A stretch of 64,000 nt of DNA from Ruminococcus sp. UBA3767. Lineage in GTDB: Bacteria; Bacillota; Clostridia; Oscillospirales; Ruminococcaceae. Under the pieces are notes generated by a model. It was not told the origin of the DNA. It did no database searches and saw only the letters and a program-made list of their open reading frames with translations. Made by a program: the position numbers and the translations under genes. Each line of letters opens with the position of its first letter. The first letter of the stretch is position 1. The DNA is taken from the NCBI GenBank assembly GCA_002371625.1, contig DFFV01000091.1:29279-93278 (forward strand). The letters run 5' to 3'. This document shows positions 1 through 8,179 of this stretch, in pieces.

Positions 1-681
1 GAGGATATAAGTTACGCTGTCGTCTTCAAAAACCGGATAGAACTCATTTGTGCGCTTTTCTTCCATAAGGTGATAGCCCCAGCGGCATGGCTGAGCACAC
101 TCTCCCCTGTTGGCATCACGGTTCACGATGTACTGTGAAAGCAGGCATCTGCCCGAAAAGCTGACGCACATAGCTCCGTGCACAAAGCACTCGATATCAA
201 GATCGCTCGGAGTTTTTGCTCTGATCTCGGCAATTTCTTCAAGTGATAATTCTCTTGCAAGAACCACCCTTTTAGCGCCCATGTTATAGAACTCATTTGC
301 GGTAGCGTAGTTTACGATACCTGCCTGAGTGGAAACGTGCAGCTCCATATCAGGCGCAAACCTTTTCACCATTGCAAATACGCCGATATCGTTGACGATA
401 AGCGCATCAACACCAGCATCAACTGCGCCTTTCACAAAGCCTTCGAGCTTTGGTATCTCAAAGTTTCTTGGCAGCGTGTTGCAGGTAAGATACAGCTTTT
501 TGCCTCTTTCGTGTGTGATAGTGCACGCTTGTGCGAGAGTGTCATCATCAAAATTAGCAGAAGCTGCTCTCATACCAAAGCAGGTGCCGCCAAGGTAGAC
601 GGCATCTGCTCCGAAATCAAGTGCTGCATATAATCTTTCCATATCACCTACAGGTGAAAGGATCTCTAACAAATCTGACAT
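1..681 (-). CDS. Peptidase U32 family protein (TrhP/YegQ-like), 3' end cut by window
   Basis: N-terminal 227 residues of a U32 family protein; the C-terminus lies beyond position 1. It begins MSDLLEILSPVGDMERLYAA, the usual U32 opening, and carries the family signature around residues 160-200 (FVHGAMCVSFSGRCLLSQY, then NRDANRGECAQPCRW), whose cysteines are probably Fe-S ligands. Characterised relatives (E. coli YegQ/TrhP, Bacillus YrrN/YrrO) act in prephenate-dependent hydroxylation of tRNA wobble uridine; others are called collagenase-like peptidases without good proof. The ATG at 681 follows GAGGTAATATA. It is the last gene of the thyX-mltG group, 15 bp after mltG. Exact substrate is uncertain. 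Confidence 0.85.
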   Translation of the reverse strand, partial: MSDLLEILSPVGDMERLYAALDFGADAVYLGGTCFGMRAASANFDDDTLAQACTITHERGKKLYLTCNTLPRNFEIPKLEGFVKGAVDAGVDALIVNDIGVFAMVKRFAPDMELHVSTQAGIVNYATANEFYNMGAKRVVLARELSLEEIAEIRAKTPSDLDIECFVHGAMCVSFSGRCLLSQYIVNRDANRGECAQPCRWGYHLMEEKRTNEFYPVFEDDSVTYIL

Positions 682-696
682 TATATTACCTCATTA

Positions 697-2265
697 TCAG
701 GCAAGTCCTGCCTTTTTAAGATTTGCATTATGCTCATCAAGTGTTTTAGCAAAGAATGTTTCACCCGTTGAGAGATTGTTACAGAAGTAATAGTAATCGC
801 TCTTTGCAGGGTTTAGAACTGCTTTGATAGCGGCAAGTCCCGGGTTGCAGATCGGGCTTGCAGGCAGTCCCTTGCAGGTATAGGTATCATAAACGCTAGT
901 ATAGAAATCGACCGATGTCTGATCTATAGCCTTGGTTTTGATGACCTTATCAATATATCTTGTAGTTGTATCAGACTGCAGGCTTGGGTAGGTTGCCGGA
1001 TCGTTCATTCTGTTTACAAAGACAGAGGCAACCATTGGCATCTCAGATTCCTTGCCGGCTTCCATCTGCACGATCGAAGCAAGTGTGATTATCTGATTGA
1101 GCGAGAGCTTATTTTCCCTTATCTGACGCATGATATCAGCATTAAGTTCATTCTGGAAATGCTCACGAACTATCTTGGTAACATTATAAGCTGTATCGTC
1201 AACATAGAAGTTATAGGTATCCGGGAAGAAATAGCCTTCCATTTTATAGAATGCGTCCTTGCTTACGCCAAGATCCTTTTCAAAGTCAAATCCCTGGTCC
1301 TTATTGAATTCAAACAGGAAGTCGTCCGCTTTGCAGACCTTATTCTTTTCAAGCAGGTTTGCAACATCGAGCAGGTTCATTCCCTCTGTGATGGTCACGT
1401 TGACGGTTTTCAGCTTTTTACGCATCGTAGAGAGCTTTTCAATAACATCGGCATATCCCATTGACGGCTGAAGAGTGATATCGCCGGGGAAAATAGTCTC
1501 AGGCTTTTCTATCTTCAACGCAAGCAGGAACAGCGTTTTGTTATTGATTATGCCATTTTCATAAAGCAGGTCGGCAACATTCTCGTTAGTTGAGCCTTCG
1601 GGAATATTGAATATAACGTCATTATCGGGCTTTCCAATACCGTAATACTCAGTAGCAACTGAAATTGCAGTTACAGCAAGCACTATTGAAACTGTGAGGA
1701 TTATACAGGTAAGTATTATACCTCCGAAAATAGTACCGTTGAACCTGCTCTGCTTGACCTTTGCCTTTTTCCTCTTAGCAGGTCTTCTGCGTCTTGAATA
1801 TGATGTACGGCTTCTTCTTGCACCGCTTTTTGGCATTACCATTGTAGGTGCATTGTCAAGCTCCTCATCATCCTCGTCGTAGATAACATCGTCATCCTGC
1901 TCATCGTCGGTGTCATCGTATTCATCATCTGATGCTTCATCAGCATCTTCAGTTTCGGATACTTCCTCAGAAAGAATCTCCTCATCTTCTTCAGGCATTT
2001 CCGTTTCGTCACTTTCCTGCAAAGGCTCATCTTCCGGAACGATGTCCTCATCCTCTGCAGTTATAACAGCTCCGCCAAGCAGTTTCTCAGCAGCAAGCTC
2101 GTTATGTACATCAGCCTCATCGCTCACGGTATCTTTTTCTTTGTTTTCAATAAGATCCTCGAGCTTCATATTCTTTTCGACTGATGCAGTTTGCTTGTCT
2201 GAAGATTCTTTTTCAGCATTTTCTTTTGCTATGATCTCTTCAAGACTAAGCTCTTTGTTATCCAT
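697..2265 (-). CDS. mltG: Endolytic peptidoglycan transglycosylase MltG (YceG-like)
   Basis: A 522-residue membrane-anchored lytic transglycosylase that cleaves nascent glycan strands and is thought to set their length. Residues 1-145 are extremely acidic and low-complexity, 150-175 are Arg/Lys-rich, a single membrane helix spans about 177-205, and the rest is the extracellular YceG domain. The catalytic Glu is probably the one in ASIVQMEAGKESEM, followed by VASVFVNRM as in E. coli MltG. The long acidic cytoplasmic tail is typical of Firmicutes and is low-complexity here. The ATG at 2265 has a GAAAGGAAG ribosome site. It lies 13 bp after the formyl-THF cyclo-ligase gene. Confidence 0.93.
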   Translation of the reverse strand: MDNKELSLEEIIAKENAEKESSDKQTASVEKNMKLEDLIENKEKDTVSDEADVHNELAAEKLLGGAVITAEDEDIVPEDEPLQESDETEMPEEDEEILSEEVSETEDADEASDDEYDDTDDEQDDDVIYDEDDEELDNAPTMVMPKSGARRSRTSYSRRRRPAKRKKAKVKQSRFNGTIFGGIILTCIILTVSIVLAVTAISVATEYYGIGKPDNDVIFNIPEGSTNENVADLLYENGIINNKTLFLLALKIEKPETIFPGDITLQPSMGYADVIEKLSTMRKKLKTVNVTITEGMNLLDVANLLEKNKVCKADDFLFEFNKDQGFDFEKDLGVSKDAFYKMEGYFFPDTYNFYVDDTAYNVTKIVREHFQNELNADIMRQIRENKLSLNQIITLASIVQMEAGKESEMPMVASVFVNRMNDPATYPSLQSDTTTRYIDKVIKTKAIDQTSVDFYTSVYDTYTCKGLPASPICNPGLAAIKAVLNPAKSDYYYFCNNLSTGETFFAKTLDEHNANLKKAGLA

Positions 2266-2278
2266 ATTACTCTTCCTT

Positions 2279-2851
2279 TCACTGACCGAACGAAATAATT
2301 CTTTGTTCGGTTATAAGGTGATCGACACATTTATCAAATTCTTCGGTCGGCAGGCTTTCTTTTACAAAGCTGTCATAACAGATACCTATCGCTGTTCCTG
2401 CGAAATCTGACAGGAACCTGTCGTAAAAGCCTTTTCCAAAGCCTAACCTATGACCGTTGTTATCAAACGAAAGTCCCGGAACGACACAAAGCGAATCAGC
2501 TGAAAAGCTATTTGTTGCGCCGTTTGAAGTATTGGGTTCAAGTATACCGTATTTGCCTTTTTTTAGATCATCAAGGCTGGTTATACGATAAAACTCCATT
2601 ATATTTGTATCTCCAAAGCACTTGGGACAATAAACTTGCTTTTCACCGAGTGCGTGAGATATTATCTTGATCGTATCGACTTCAATATCAAAAGAAACAT
2701 ATATCAGCAGTTCCCTGCAAGCCCTATAATACTCACTTTGAAGCAGCTTTTCGGATATGCTGTTATCCCAGATCGCTTTCTTATCCTTTGGGATAATGCT
2801 TCTTTCATGTTTGAGCAATGCTCTAAGCTCTTTTTTTGCACTTACCTGCAT
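2279..2851 (-). CDS. 5-formyltetrahydrofolate cyclo-ligase
   Basis: A 190-residue member of the MTHFS/YgfA family, which uses ATP to turn 5-formyl-THF into 5,10-methenyl-THF and returns it to the one-carbon pool in the cytoplasm. The basic N-terminal K-x-L-R region and the C-terminal signature LGFGKGFYDRFL (about residues 135-146) are both present, and length is normal. The start overlaps the end of the DJ-1 gene by 10 bp, implying translational coupling. Placement with thyX, another folate-using enzyme, makes metabolic sense. Confidence 0.92.
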   Translation of the reverse strand: MQVSAKKELRALLKHERSIIPKDKKAIWDNSISEKLLQSEYYRACRELLIYVSFDIEVDTIKIISHALGEKQVYCPKCFGDTNIMEFYRITSLDDLKKGKYGILEPNTSNGATNSFSADSLCVVPGLSFDNNGHRLGFGKGFYDRFLSDFAGTAIGICYDSFVKESLPTEEFDKCVDHLITEQRIISFGQ

Positions 2852-3384
2852 TGCATTCCTGCTCTGATATTATCAGAGGTCTCCTTTGAAGTGATCATCT
2901 CAGCGAGCTTAAGACCAAACTCAATGCTCGCACCTGCGCCCTTTGCGGTTATTATCTTACCATCAGCGACCACAAGATCATCAAGCACCTGTGCACCTTC
3001 AAGATCCTTAGTGAAAGACGGGAAGCTGGTTGCTTTTTTACCTTTGAGCAAGCCCTTGTGTCCAAGTATCGAAGGAGCGGCGCAGATAGCTGCGATATAT
3101 TTGCCGTTTTCAGCACAATGATCAACTGCTTTCTGAACGAACTCACTTGCTTCAAGATTAAGTGTTCCCGGCATTCCTCCCGGAAGAACGATCATTTCAA
3201 GCTCATCATCAAGCTGTATCTGATCCTCGGTAATATCAGGCCTTACGGTCACTCCATGCGAGCTAACTATCTCGCTTGCGCCGACTGCAACTGTTTTCAC
3301 GTCACATTTTGCACGTCTGAGTATATCGGTAGGAGCGAGCGCTTCCATCTCTTCAAATCCGTTTGCAAGAAATATATAGATCAT
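2842..3384 (-). CDS. DJ-1/PfpI family protein (YajL/ThiJ-like)
   Basis: A 180-residue DJ-1 superfamily protein. The conserved Glu is in GFEEMEALAP (residue about 12), the nucleophile-elbow Cys is in AAICAAPSILG (about 100), and the DJ-1 pattern LPGGMPGTLNL is present. Relatives are reported as glyoxalases, deglycases, chaperones or oxidative-stress proteins; the sequence does not say which applies. The ATG at 3384 follows TTGGAGGTC. It lies between thyX and the formyl-THF cyclo-ligase. Confidence 0.9.
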   Translation of the reverse strand: MIYIFLANGFEEMEALAPTDILRRAKCDVKTVAVGASEIVSSHGVTVRPDITEDQIQLDDELEMIVLPGGMPGTLNLEASEFVQKAVDHCAENGKYIAAICAAPSILGHKGLLKGKKATSFPSFTKDLEGAQVLDDLVVADGKIITAKGAGASIEFGLKLAEMITSKETSDNIRAGMQCR

Positions 3385-3417
3385 CTATCTGACCTCCAAA
3401 CAATCATTTTGAACGAT

Positions 3418-4206
3418 TCAAGATTTGCAGGCAGCTAAACTGTCATGTTTCAGCTGTTCAAAGAATTTAGTAACTTCACTGAACTTTCCGCAGGTCATTT
3501 TACCCTCGCTGCATTTCCCTCTTACGCAGCCTGGACCTGCGAGCTTGAATATCGTAGGTGCAACAGCATAGCACTGCCTGAGCATTTCATTGGCAACAGC
3601 TCTTATTTCCCACTGTGCACGGTTGCAGCATCTGAGCTTAAAGAAGTTAAGCAAGCTGCGTGCATTCATTGTAACGATCATTTTTGTTTCACAGGCATTG
3701 GGCAGAACAAAACGTGCATCTTCAATAGCCATTTTCTGCGCTTTCTGCGAGGCAGTTTTTTCATCAAAGCCCTGTGCTGTAAGCTCATCAAAATGCTTCT
3801 TTTTAAGTATATCAGCAAGCTCGTTATAGCTGTCGATAGCAGACTGCATCTGCTTTTCGTACATTTCCTTTGCCTGCGGTATATCAGCTATCTCGGGAGG
3901 AGTTACAAATGAAAATTTGTTCTCCTCTACATATCTCTGGCTCTGAACCGAGAAAGATGCTATCCTGTGTCTTGTTATCTGCGCAAGCAATGATCTTGAA
4001 ACGCCTTCGATACCAAATGTAAAAGTGATATGCTCGATCGGTGATTCATGTCCCAGTCCCGAAAGAATATTAAGGAACTTTTCGACCTTGTCAGGTGTAA
4101 GTCCGTCCATTAGCGAATCTATATCACTGCTGGCATAACATAATTTTGCAGCAGTAGCAATTATTTTTTCAGGCTCGGGTGTATGTGTGAGCAATTTTAC
4201 CTGCAT
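3418..4206 (-). CDS. thyX: Flavin-dependent thymidylate synthase ThyX
   Basis: A 262-residue ThyX, which makes dTMP from dUMP using FAD and methylene-THF, so the folate ends as THF rather than DHF. The ThyX motif is clear at about residues 85-96 (RHRIASFSVQSQRY, matching RHRx7S), and the C-terminal dUMP-binding region contains SLLNFFKLRCCNRAQWEIR. It is the first gene of the leftmost operon, preceded by its own TTGACT-17-TATAAT promoter and by the recN terminator. ThyX in place of ThyA is common in strict anaerobes. Confidence 0.95.
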   Translation of the reverse strand: MQVKLLTHTPEPEKIIATAAKLCYASSDIDSLMDGLTPDKVEKFLNILSGLGHESPIEHITFTFGIEGVSRSLLAQITRHRIASFSVQSQRYVEENKFSFVTPPEIADIPQAKEMYEKQMQSAIDSYNELADILKKKHFDELTAQGFDEKTASQKAQKMAIEDARFVLPNACETKMIVTMNARSLLNFFKLRCCNRAQWEIRAVANEMLRQCYAVAPTIFKLAGPGCVRGKCSEGKMTCGKFSEVTKFFEQLKHDSLAACKS

Positions 4207-4240
4207 AGCATTACTTCCTCTCTATCCATATACAACTTAT

Positions 4241-4269
4241 ATTATACCATTATTAAAAGCATTAGTCAA
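4241..4269 (-). promoter_or_regulatory. Promoter for thyX operon
   Basis: On the minus strand, TTGACT (4264-4269), a 17-bp spacer and TATAAT (4241-4246), 35 bp before the thyX ATG and just downstream of the recN terminator. Confidence 0.75.
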
Positions 4270-4291
4270 CATTTAAACAACAATTTTCACA

Positions 4292-4317
4292 CAAAAAAGG
4301 CAGGATATGATCCTGCC
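4292..4317 (-). terminator. Rho-independent terminator after recN
   Basis: On the minus strand a perfect 7-bp stem (GGCAGGA/TCCTGCC) with a 5-nt loop is followed by six T. It starts 9 bp after the recN stop and ends the asp23-recN operon. Confidence 0.88.
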
Positions 4318-4325
4318 ACAAATTG

Positions 4326-6002
4326 TTAATCGTCCGTTTGATGTGCTTCATCGAGCAGCTGCTGTGCATTTTCAAGCAAAAGCGGAGTGATACTGTCGCC
4401 TCCCATGATCCTTGCGATCTCGTACTTTTTCTGCTCATTATCAAGTGTACGCACTGTGGTAACGGTCCTTTCGCCGACCGTATTCTTTTCGATAAGCAGG
4501 TGATTATCCGCTGTTACTGCGATCTGAGCAAGGTGAGTTACACAAAGCACCTGTCTGTATTTTGAAAGCTGATGCAGCTTCATACCGATCTTTTGCGCTG
4601 CTCTGCCGCTGACACCTGTATCTATCTCATCGAAAATAAGCGTACTGATAGAGTCCTTTTCTGCGATAACGCTTTTTAGCGCAAGCATTATTCTTGAAAG
4701 CTCACCGCCGGATGCTATCTTTGCAAGCGGACGAGGAGTTTCACCAAGATTGGCAGAGATAAGGAACTCGATAGAATCCATGCCCTTTTGTGTCAGCTTG
4801 CCTTGCTGCTGATCTACTATTATCTGTACGTTGGGCATATTCAAAAAGCCAAGTTCGCTCGTAACCTGTTCGACAAATCTATCTGCGGCACTTTTGCGGA
4901 ACTTTGAAAGCTCAAGAGCTTTTTTGGAAACCTCGGTAAGCAGCTCTGTCTTTTCTTTTTCCAGCTTATCTATATTCTGCTCATTGCCCTCCAGCTCCGA
5001 AAGCTCCTTTTTTGAAGCCTCAAGCGTACTGCGGACATCATCAATAGTAGGTCCGTATTTCTTGCATATCCTGCGAAGCTCGTCACTGCGCTGGTTAAGC
5101 CAGTCAAATCGCTTAGGATCGACATTAAGGCGTGAAAGGATACCTTCAAGCTCCTGCGATATATCCTGAAGCTCGATAACACTGCTTGAAAGGCGTTCGC
5201 TGAGCTGTGATAGCTCGGGCATGATATCGCTGTATTTTTCGGTATATTTTTCTGCTTCGCTCACCTTTTCAACGCAACCCGTGGTGTCATCATCACCGAT
5301 AAGGATACTGTTTGCTGCATAGATAGCTTCGGATAGTGCAACGGAATTCTTGGCAACTGCTAGCTCTGCATCTATCTTTTTATCTTCATCTTCAAGTATA
5401 TCAAGCGATTCAATATCGTTTATTATCTCGTAAAGCTGGCTGATACGGAATTGTCTTCTGTCCGCATCGTTTTTAAGTGCATTTATCTGTTTTGCCTTTT
5501 TCTGAAGCTCATGGAAAGAAGCACGGTAATCCTCAAGCATTTCCCCGGCATCAGAATATGAATCAAGAATATCGATATGCTTTTCGGGTGACAGCAATAT
5601 CTGATTATCATGCTGACCGTGAATATTAACGAGCAGCTCGCCTATCTGCTTTAAAAGCGAAACGTTCACCGGACGGTTATTTATTCTTGCGACACTGCCT
5701 CCGTCAGAACGGATCTCTCTTTCAAGGATAAGCTGTTCATCCTGAACACTTAGTCCGCTTTGTTCAAGTATTTCAGTGCAGTTATCGGGAATATCGGTAA
5801 AAACAGCTGATATTACAGCCTTTTGCGCACCTGTTCTGACAATATCCTTTGATGTTCTCTGCCCTAAAATAGCGTTTATCCCGTTGATGAGAATAGACTT
5901 ACCTGCGCCGGTCTCACCCGTGAACACATTAAGGTCATTTGTCAGATCTATGCTTGCTTTTTCGATGACCGCAAGATTTTCTATGTATAGTTGAGATAAC
6001 AT
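4326..6002 (-). CDS. recN: DNA repair protein RecN
   Basis: A 558-residue SMC-like ATPase that acts at double-strand breaks. Walker A is GETGAGKSIL near residue 35, an ABC signature-like LASGGELSRIMLAL and Walker B LIFDEIDTGVSG lie near the C-terminus, and coiled-coil-rich sequence fills about 155-340. The start is taken at MLSQLYIENLAVI (ATG 6002), preceded by AGGGGACAGGGT; an upstream in-frame ATG at 6041 would run into argR and add 13 unconserved residues. The argR-recN pairing is typical of Firmicutes. Confidence 0.96.
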   Translation of the reverse strand: MLSQLYIENLAVIEKASIDLTNDLNVFTGETGAGKSILINGINAILGQRTSKDIVRTGAQKAVISAVFTDIPDNCTEILEQSGLSVQDEQLILEREIRSDGGSVARINNRPVNVSLLKQIGELLVNIHGQHDNQILLSPEKHIDILDSYSDAGEMLEDYRASFHELQKKAKQINALKNDADRRQFRISQLYEIINDIESLDILEDEDKKIDAELAVAKNSVALSEAIYAANSILIGDDDTTGCVEKVSEAEKYTEKYSDIMPELSQLSERLSSSVIELQDISQELEGILSRLNVDPKRFDWLNQRSDELRRICKKYGPTIDDVRSTLEASKKELSELEGNEQNIDKLEKEKTELLTEVSKKALELSKFRKSAADRFVEQVTSELGFLNMPNVQIIVDQQQGKLTQKGMDSIEFLISANLGETPRPLAKIASGGELSRIMLALKSVIAEKDSISTLIFDEIDTGVSGRAAQKIGMKLHQLSKYRQVLCVTHLAQIAVTADNHLLIEKNTVGERTVTTVRTLDNEQKKYEIARIMGGDSITPLLLENAQQLLDEAHQTDD

Positions 6003-6015
6003 ACCCTGTCCCCTG

Positions 6016-6480
6016 TCACTTTGATAATAAGATCGATTCAAGCTCTCTTACAAGCCGTGCGCAGTCCTTTTCGGTGCGCATCAGCAAGAATATAGTATCA
6101 TCGCCGGCAAGTGTACCGACAACATTTTCAATACCGGAATCATCGAGCTTTGCGCACACTGCCTGTGCCATTCCCGAAAGGCATTTTATAACTACGGTAT
6201 TGCCTGCATAGTCTACATTCCTGACGCTGTCATTGATAAGACCAAGCACAGAAAGCTCACTGCCGTTCATCCCTTTCTTTTTAAGAGACGGGAGCGAATA
6301 CCTGTAATTACCCGAGGCTGTGGTAGTTTTTATAAGCGCAAGCTCTTTTATATCACGGGAGACGGTTGCCTGAGTCACCTTGAAGCCCCTTTCACAAAGC
6401 GCTTCGATAAGCTCCTCCTGAGTGCCTATGATACCCTCTCCCACAAGTTTAACTATCATTTGCTGTCTTTGGGATTTCAT
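6016..6480 (-). CDS. argR: Arginine repressor ArgR/AhrC
   Basis: A 154-residue arginine-sensing regulator. Residues 1-70 are a winged helix (MKSQRQQMIVKLV, then KVTQATVSRDIKELALIKT) and residues 80-150 form the hexamerisation and arginine-binding domain, with GTLAGDDTIFLLMR carrying the acidic ligand-binding residues. Length is standard. No arginine genes lie nearby, so its targets are elsewhere. It is 20 bp after nadK and 13 bp before the recN start. Confidence 0.96.
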   Translation of the reverse strand: MKSQRQQMIVKLVGEGIIGTQEELIEALCERGFKVTQATVSRDIKELALIKTTTASGNYRYSLPSLKKKGMNGSELSVLGLINDSVRNVDYAGNTVVIKCLSGMAQAVCAKLDDSGIENVVGTLAGDDTIFLLMRTEKDCARLVRELESILLSK

Positions 6481-6500
6481 TGTTTACTACCTTTCACTAA

Positions 6501-7370
6501 TTAAAGTGCCGCATCCTTCAATGGCTGCATCAGTTTTTTATTGACAGATGTAAAGAAGCTGTCGACATTTATATCAATTATATCGACGCTGACATCGGCT
6601 TTGGTTATGCTCAGCCTGTCCGTTTCCGTCATTTTATAAACCCTGTTGCCGTCAACAACAACATTGGCAAACAAACCGCCGGTATGACATTTTGCGGTTA
6701 TTGTATTTGTGCTGCTGAAGATCATAGTTCTTGCAAAAAGCGAATGCGGACAGATCTGTGTAAACTCGATACAATCCATATCAGGTTCAATTATAGGTCC
6801 GCCTGCTGACATTGAATAGGCAGATGCGCCTGTGGGCGTTGAAAAGATTATCCCGTCCGCACGGAGCGAAGACACCACCTGGCCGTTTCTGCTGACTTCA
6901 AAATCCGCTATTTTGCAGTTATCGGATTTAGAGATAACAACATCATTGAGCGCAGTAAAAGCGCAGGAATTGTTATCTTTATCAGCTATCTCTGCGCAGA
7001 TCATCATTCGCTTGCTGAGGGTATAATCTCCTTTTACCAGCTTTTCAAGGCTCGGTATCTGAGTATGCTCAAGAGATGCCATAAAACCAAGCCTTCCGCA
7101 ATTTATACCAAGGATAGCTTTATTAAAGCGGGCACACTTACCGGCACATTTAAGTATAGTGCCGTCTCCCCCGACAGCGACTACCACGTCGCAGACGCTG
7201 ATACAGGAATCCTCATCGCTGAAAATGATATTCTCGATAGCTGAGAAAACACTCTCATATTCACTGCTGATAAATATCTCACAGTTATTGCTGTGCAAAA
7301 CCTCGCACGCTTTTATAACATATTCCTCACAATTGGCTTTGCCGAGATTGGGATATATAAAGATCTTCAT
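6501..7370 (-). CDS. nadK: NAD kinase
   Basis: A 289-residue ATP-NAD kinase making NADP in the cytoplasm. The family motifs are in order: VAVGGDGTILKCA (about 66-78), LGINCGRLGFMASL (about 94), and PTGASAYSMSAGGPI (about 180) with NE/D contacts. The ATG overlaps the tlyA stop as ATGA and is preceded by GGGGGAAACTT. The tlyA-nadK-argR-recN order is conserved in many Clostridia. Confidence 0.96.
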   Translation of the reverse strand: MKIFIYPNLGKANCEEYVIKACEVLHSNNCEIFISSEYESVFSAIENIIFSDEDSCISVCDVVVAVGGDGTILKCAGKCARFNKAILGINCGRLGFMASLEHTQIPSLEKLVKGDYTLSKRMMICAEIADKDNNSCAFTALNDVVISKSDNCKIADFEVSRNGQVVSSLRADGIIFSTPTGASAYSMSAGGPIIEPDMDCIEFTQICPHSLFARTMIFSSTNTITAKCHTGGLFANVVVDGNRVYKMTETDRLSITKADVSVDIIDINVDSFFTSVNKKLMQPLKDAAL

Positions 7371-8179
7371 AAGTTTCCCCCATTGCTGCGAAAGGTATTG
7401 AATGCCTCTGATACCAAAGAGTTCGTATCTATTTCGGTTTGTAAATCAAAAGTACATTTTTCAAGGCAGGCAAGATATTCGATATTACCGTCGCCGCCTG
7501 TTACTGCACTTGGACATATACCGCATAGCTTCAGTCCTGCATTGCCAAAAACGCAGACAAGCTCTTTAATGATCCTGCTATGATCCTTGGGTGACTTAAC
7601 TATTCCCTTTTTATTGAGAGCCTGCTTTCCTGCTTCAAACTGAGGTTTGATAAGTGCTACCAGCTTTCCTCCGTCTGCAAGCACATCACTTGCGGGCTTG
7701 ATAATAAGAGAAAGCGAAATGAACGAAACATCAATGCTTATAAACTCAGGGACCTGCTCAAACATCGAAGATTCAAGGTTTCTCGCATTAACGCCCTCGC
7801 AGTTGATAACTCTTTCGTCTTTTACAAGGCTTTCATCAAGCTGACCGTGGCCGACATCTATTGCGTAGACCTGCTTTGCGCCTTTGCTTAAAAGGCACTG
7901 GGTAAATCCCCCTGTTGATGCGCCGATATCAGCGCACACAAGGCCGCAGACATCAATATCGAACTCGTCAAATGCTTTTTTCAGCTTCAGCCCTCCCCTG
8001 CCGACAAGGTCATCTGGCTTAGCGGTGCAATCAACTATATCCTGCTGTGACACATCAAAAGAAGGCTTGGTGCAAGGTTTGCCGTTGACGGAAACATCGC
8101 CGTTTTTAATGATTTCCTTAGCTCTTTCACGGCTTTTTGCAATACCGTTTTGAACTAAATAGAGATCAAGTCTGCTCAT
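7367..8179 (-). CDS. tlyA: TlyA family rRNA (cytidine-2'-O)-methyltransferase
   Basis: A 270-residue protein with an N-terminal S4 RNA-binding domain (SRLDLYLVQNGIAKSRERAK, residues 2-21) and a Rossmann SAM-dependent methyltransferase domain (VCADIGASTGGFTQCLL around 82-98; IDVSFISL around 150). Mycobacterial TlyA 2'-O-methylates cytidines in both rRNAs; many family members are labelled hemolysin without support. The ATG is 14 bp inside the end of dxs. Confidence 0.92.
   Translation of the reverse strand: MSRLDLYLVQNGIAKSRERAKEIIKNGDVSVNGKPCTKPSFDVSQQDIVDCTAKPDDLVGRGGLKLKKAFDEFDIDVCGLVCADIGASTGGFTQCLLSKGAKQVYAIDVGHGQLDESLVKDERVINCEGVNARNLESSMFEQVPEFISIDVSFISLSLIIKPASDVLADGGKLVALIKPQFEAGKQALNKKGIVKSPKDHSRIIKELVCVFGNAGLKLCGICPSAVTGGDGNIEYLACLEKCTFDLQTEIDTNSLVSEAFNTFRSNGGNL

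Noticed and set aside
329-633. Two short plus-strand frames at the left edge
   Set aside because: They lie opposite the U32 protein, whose conserved motifs are clear.
1910-2410. Plus-strand serine-rich frame opposite the start of mltG
   Set aside because: It is the mirror of the acidic Glu/Asp repeats in the MltG N-terminus and lacks start signals.
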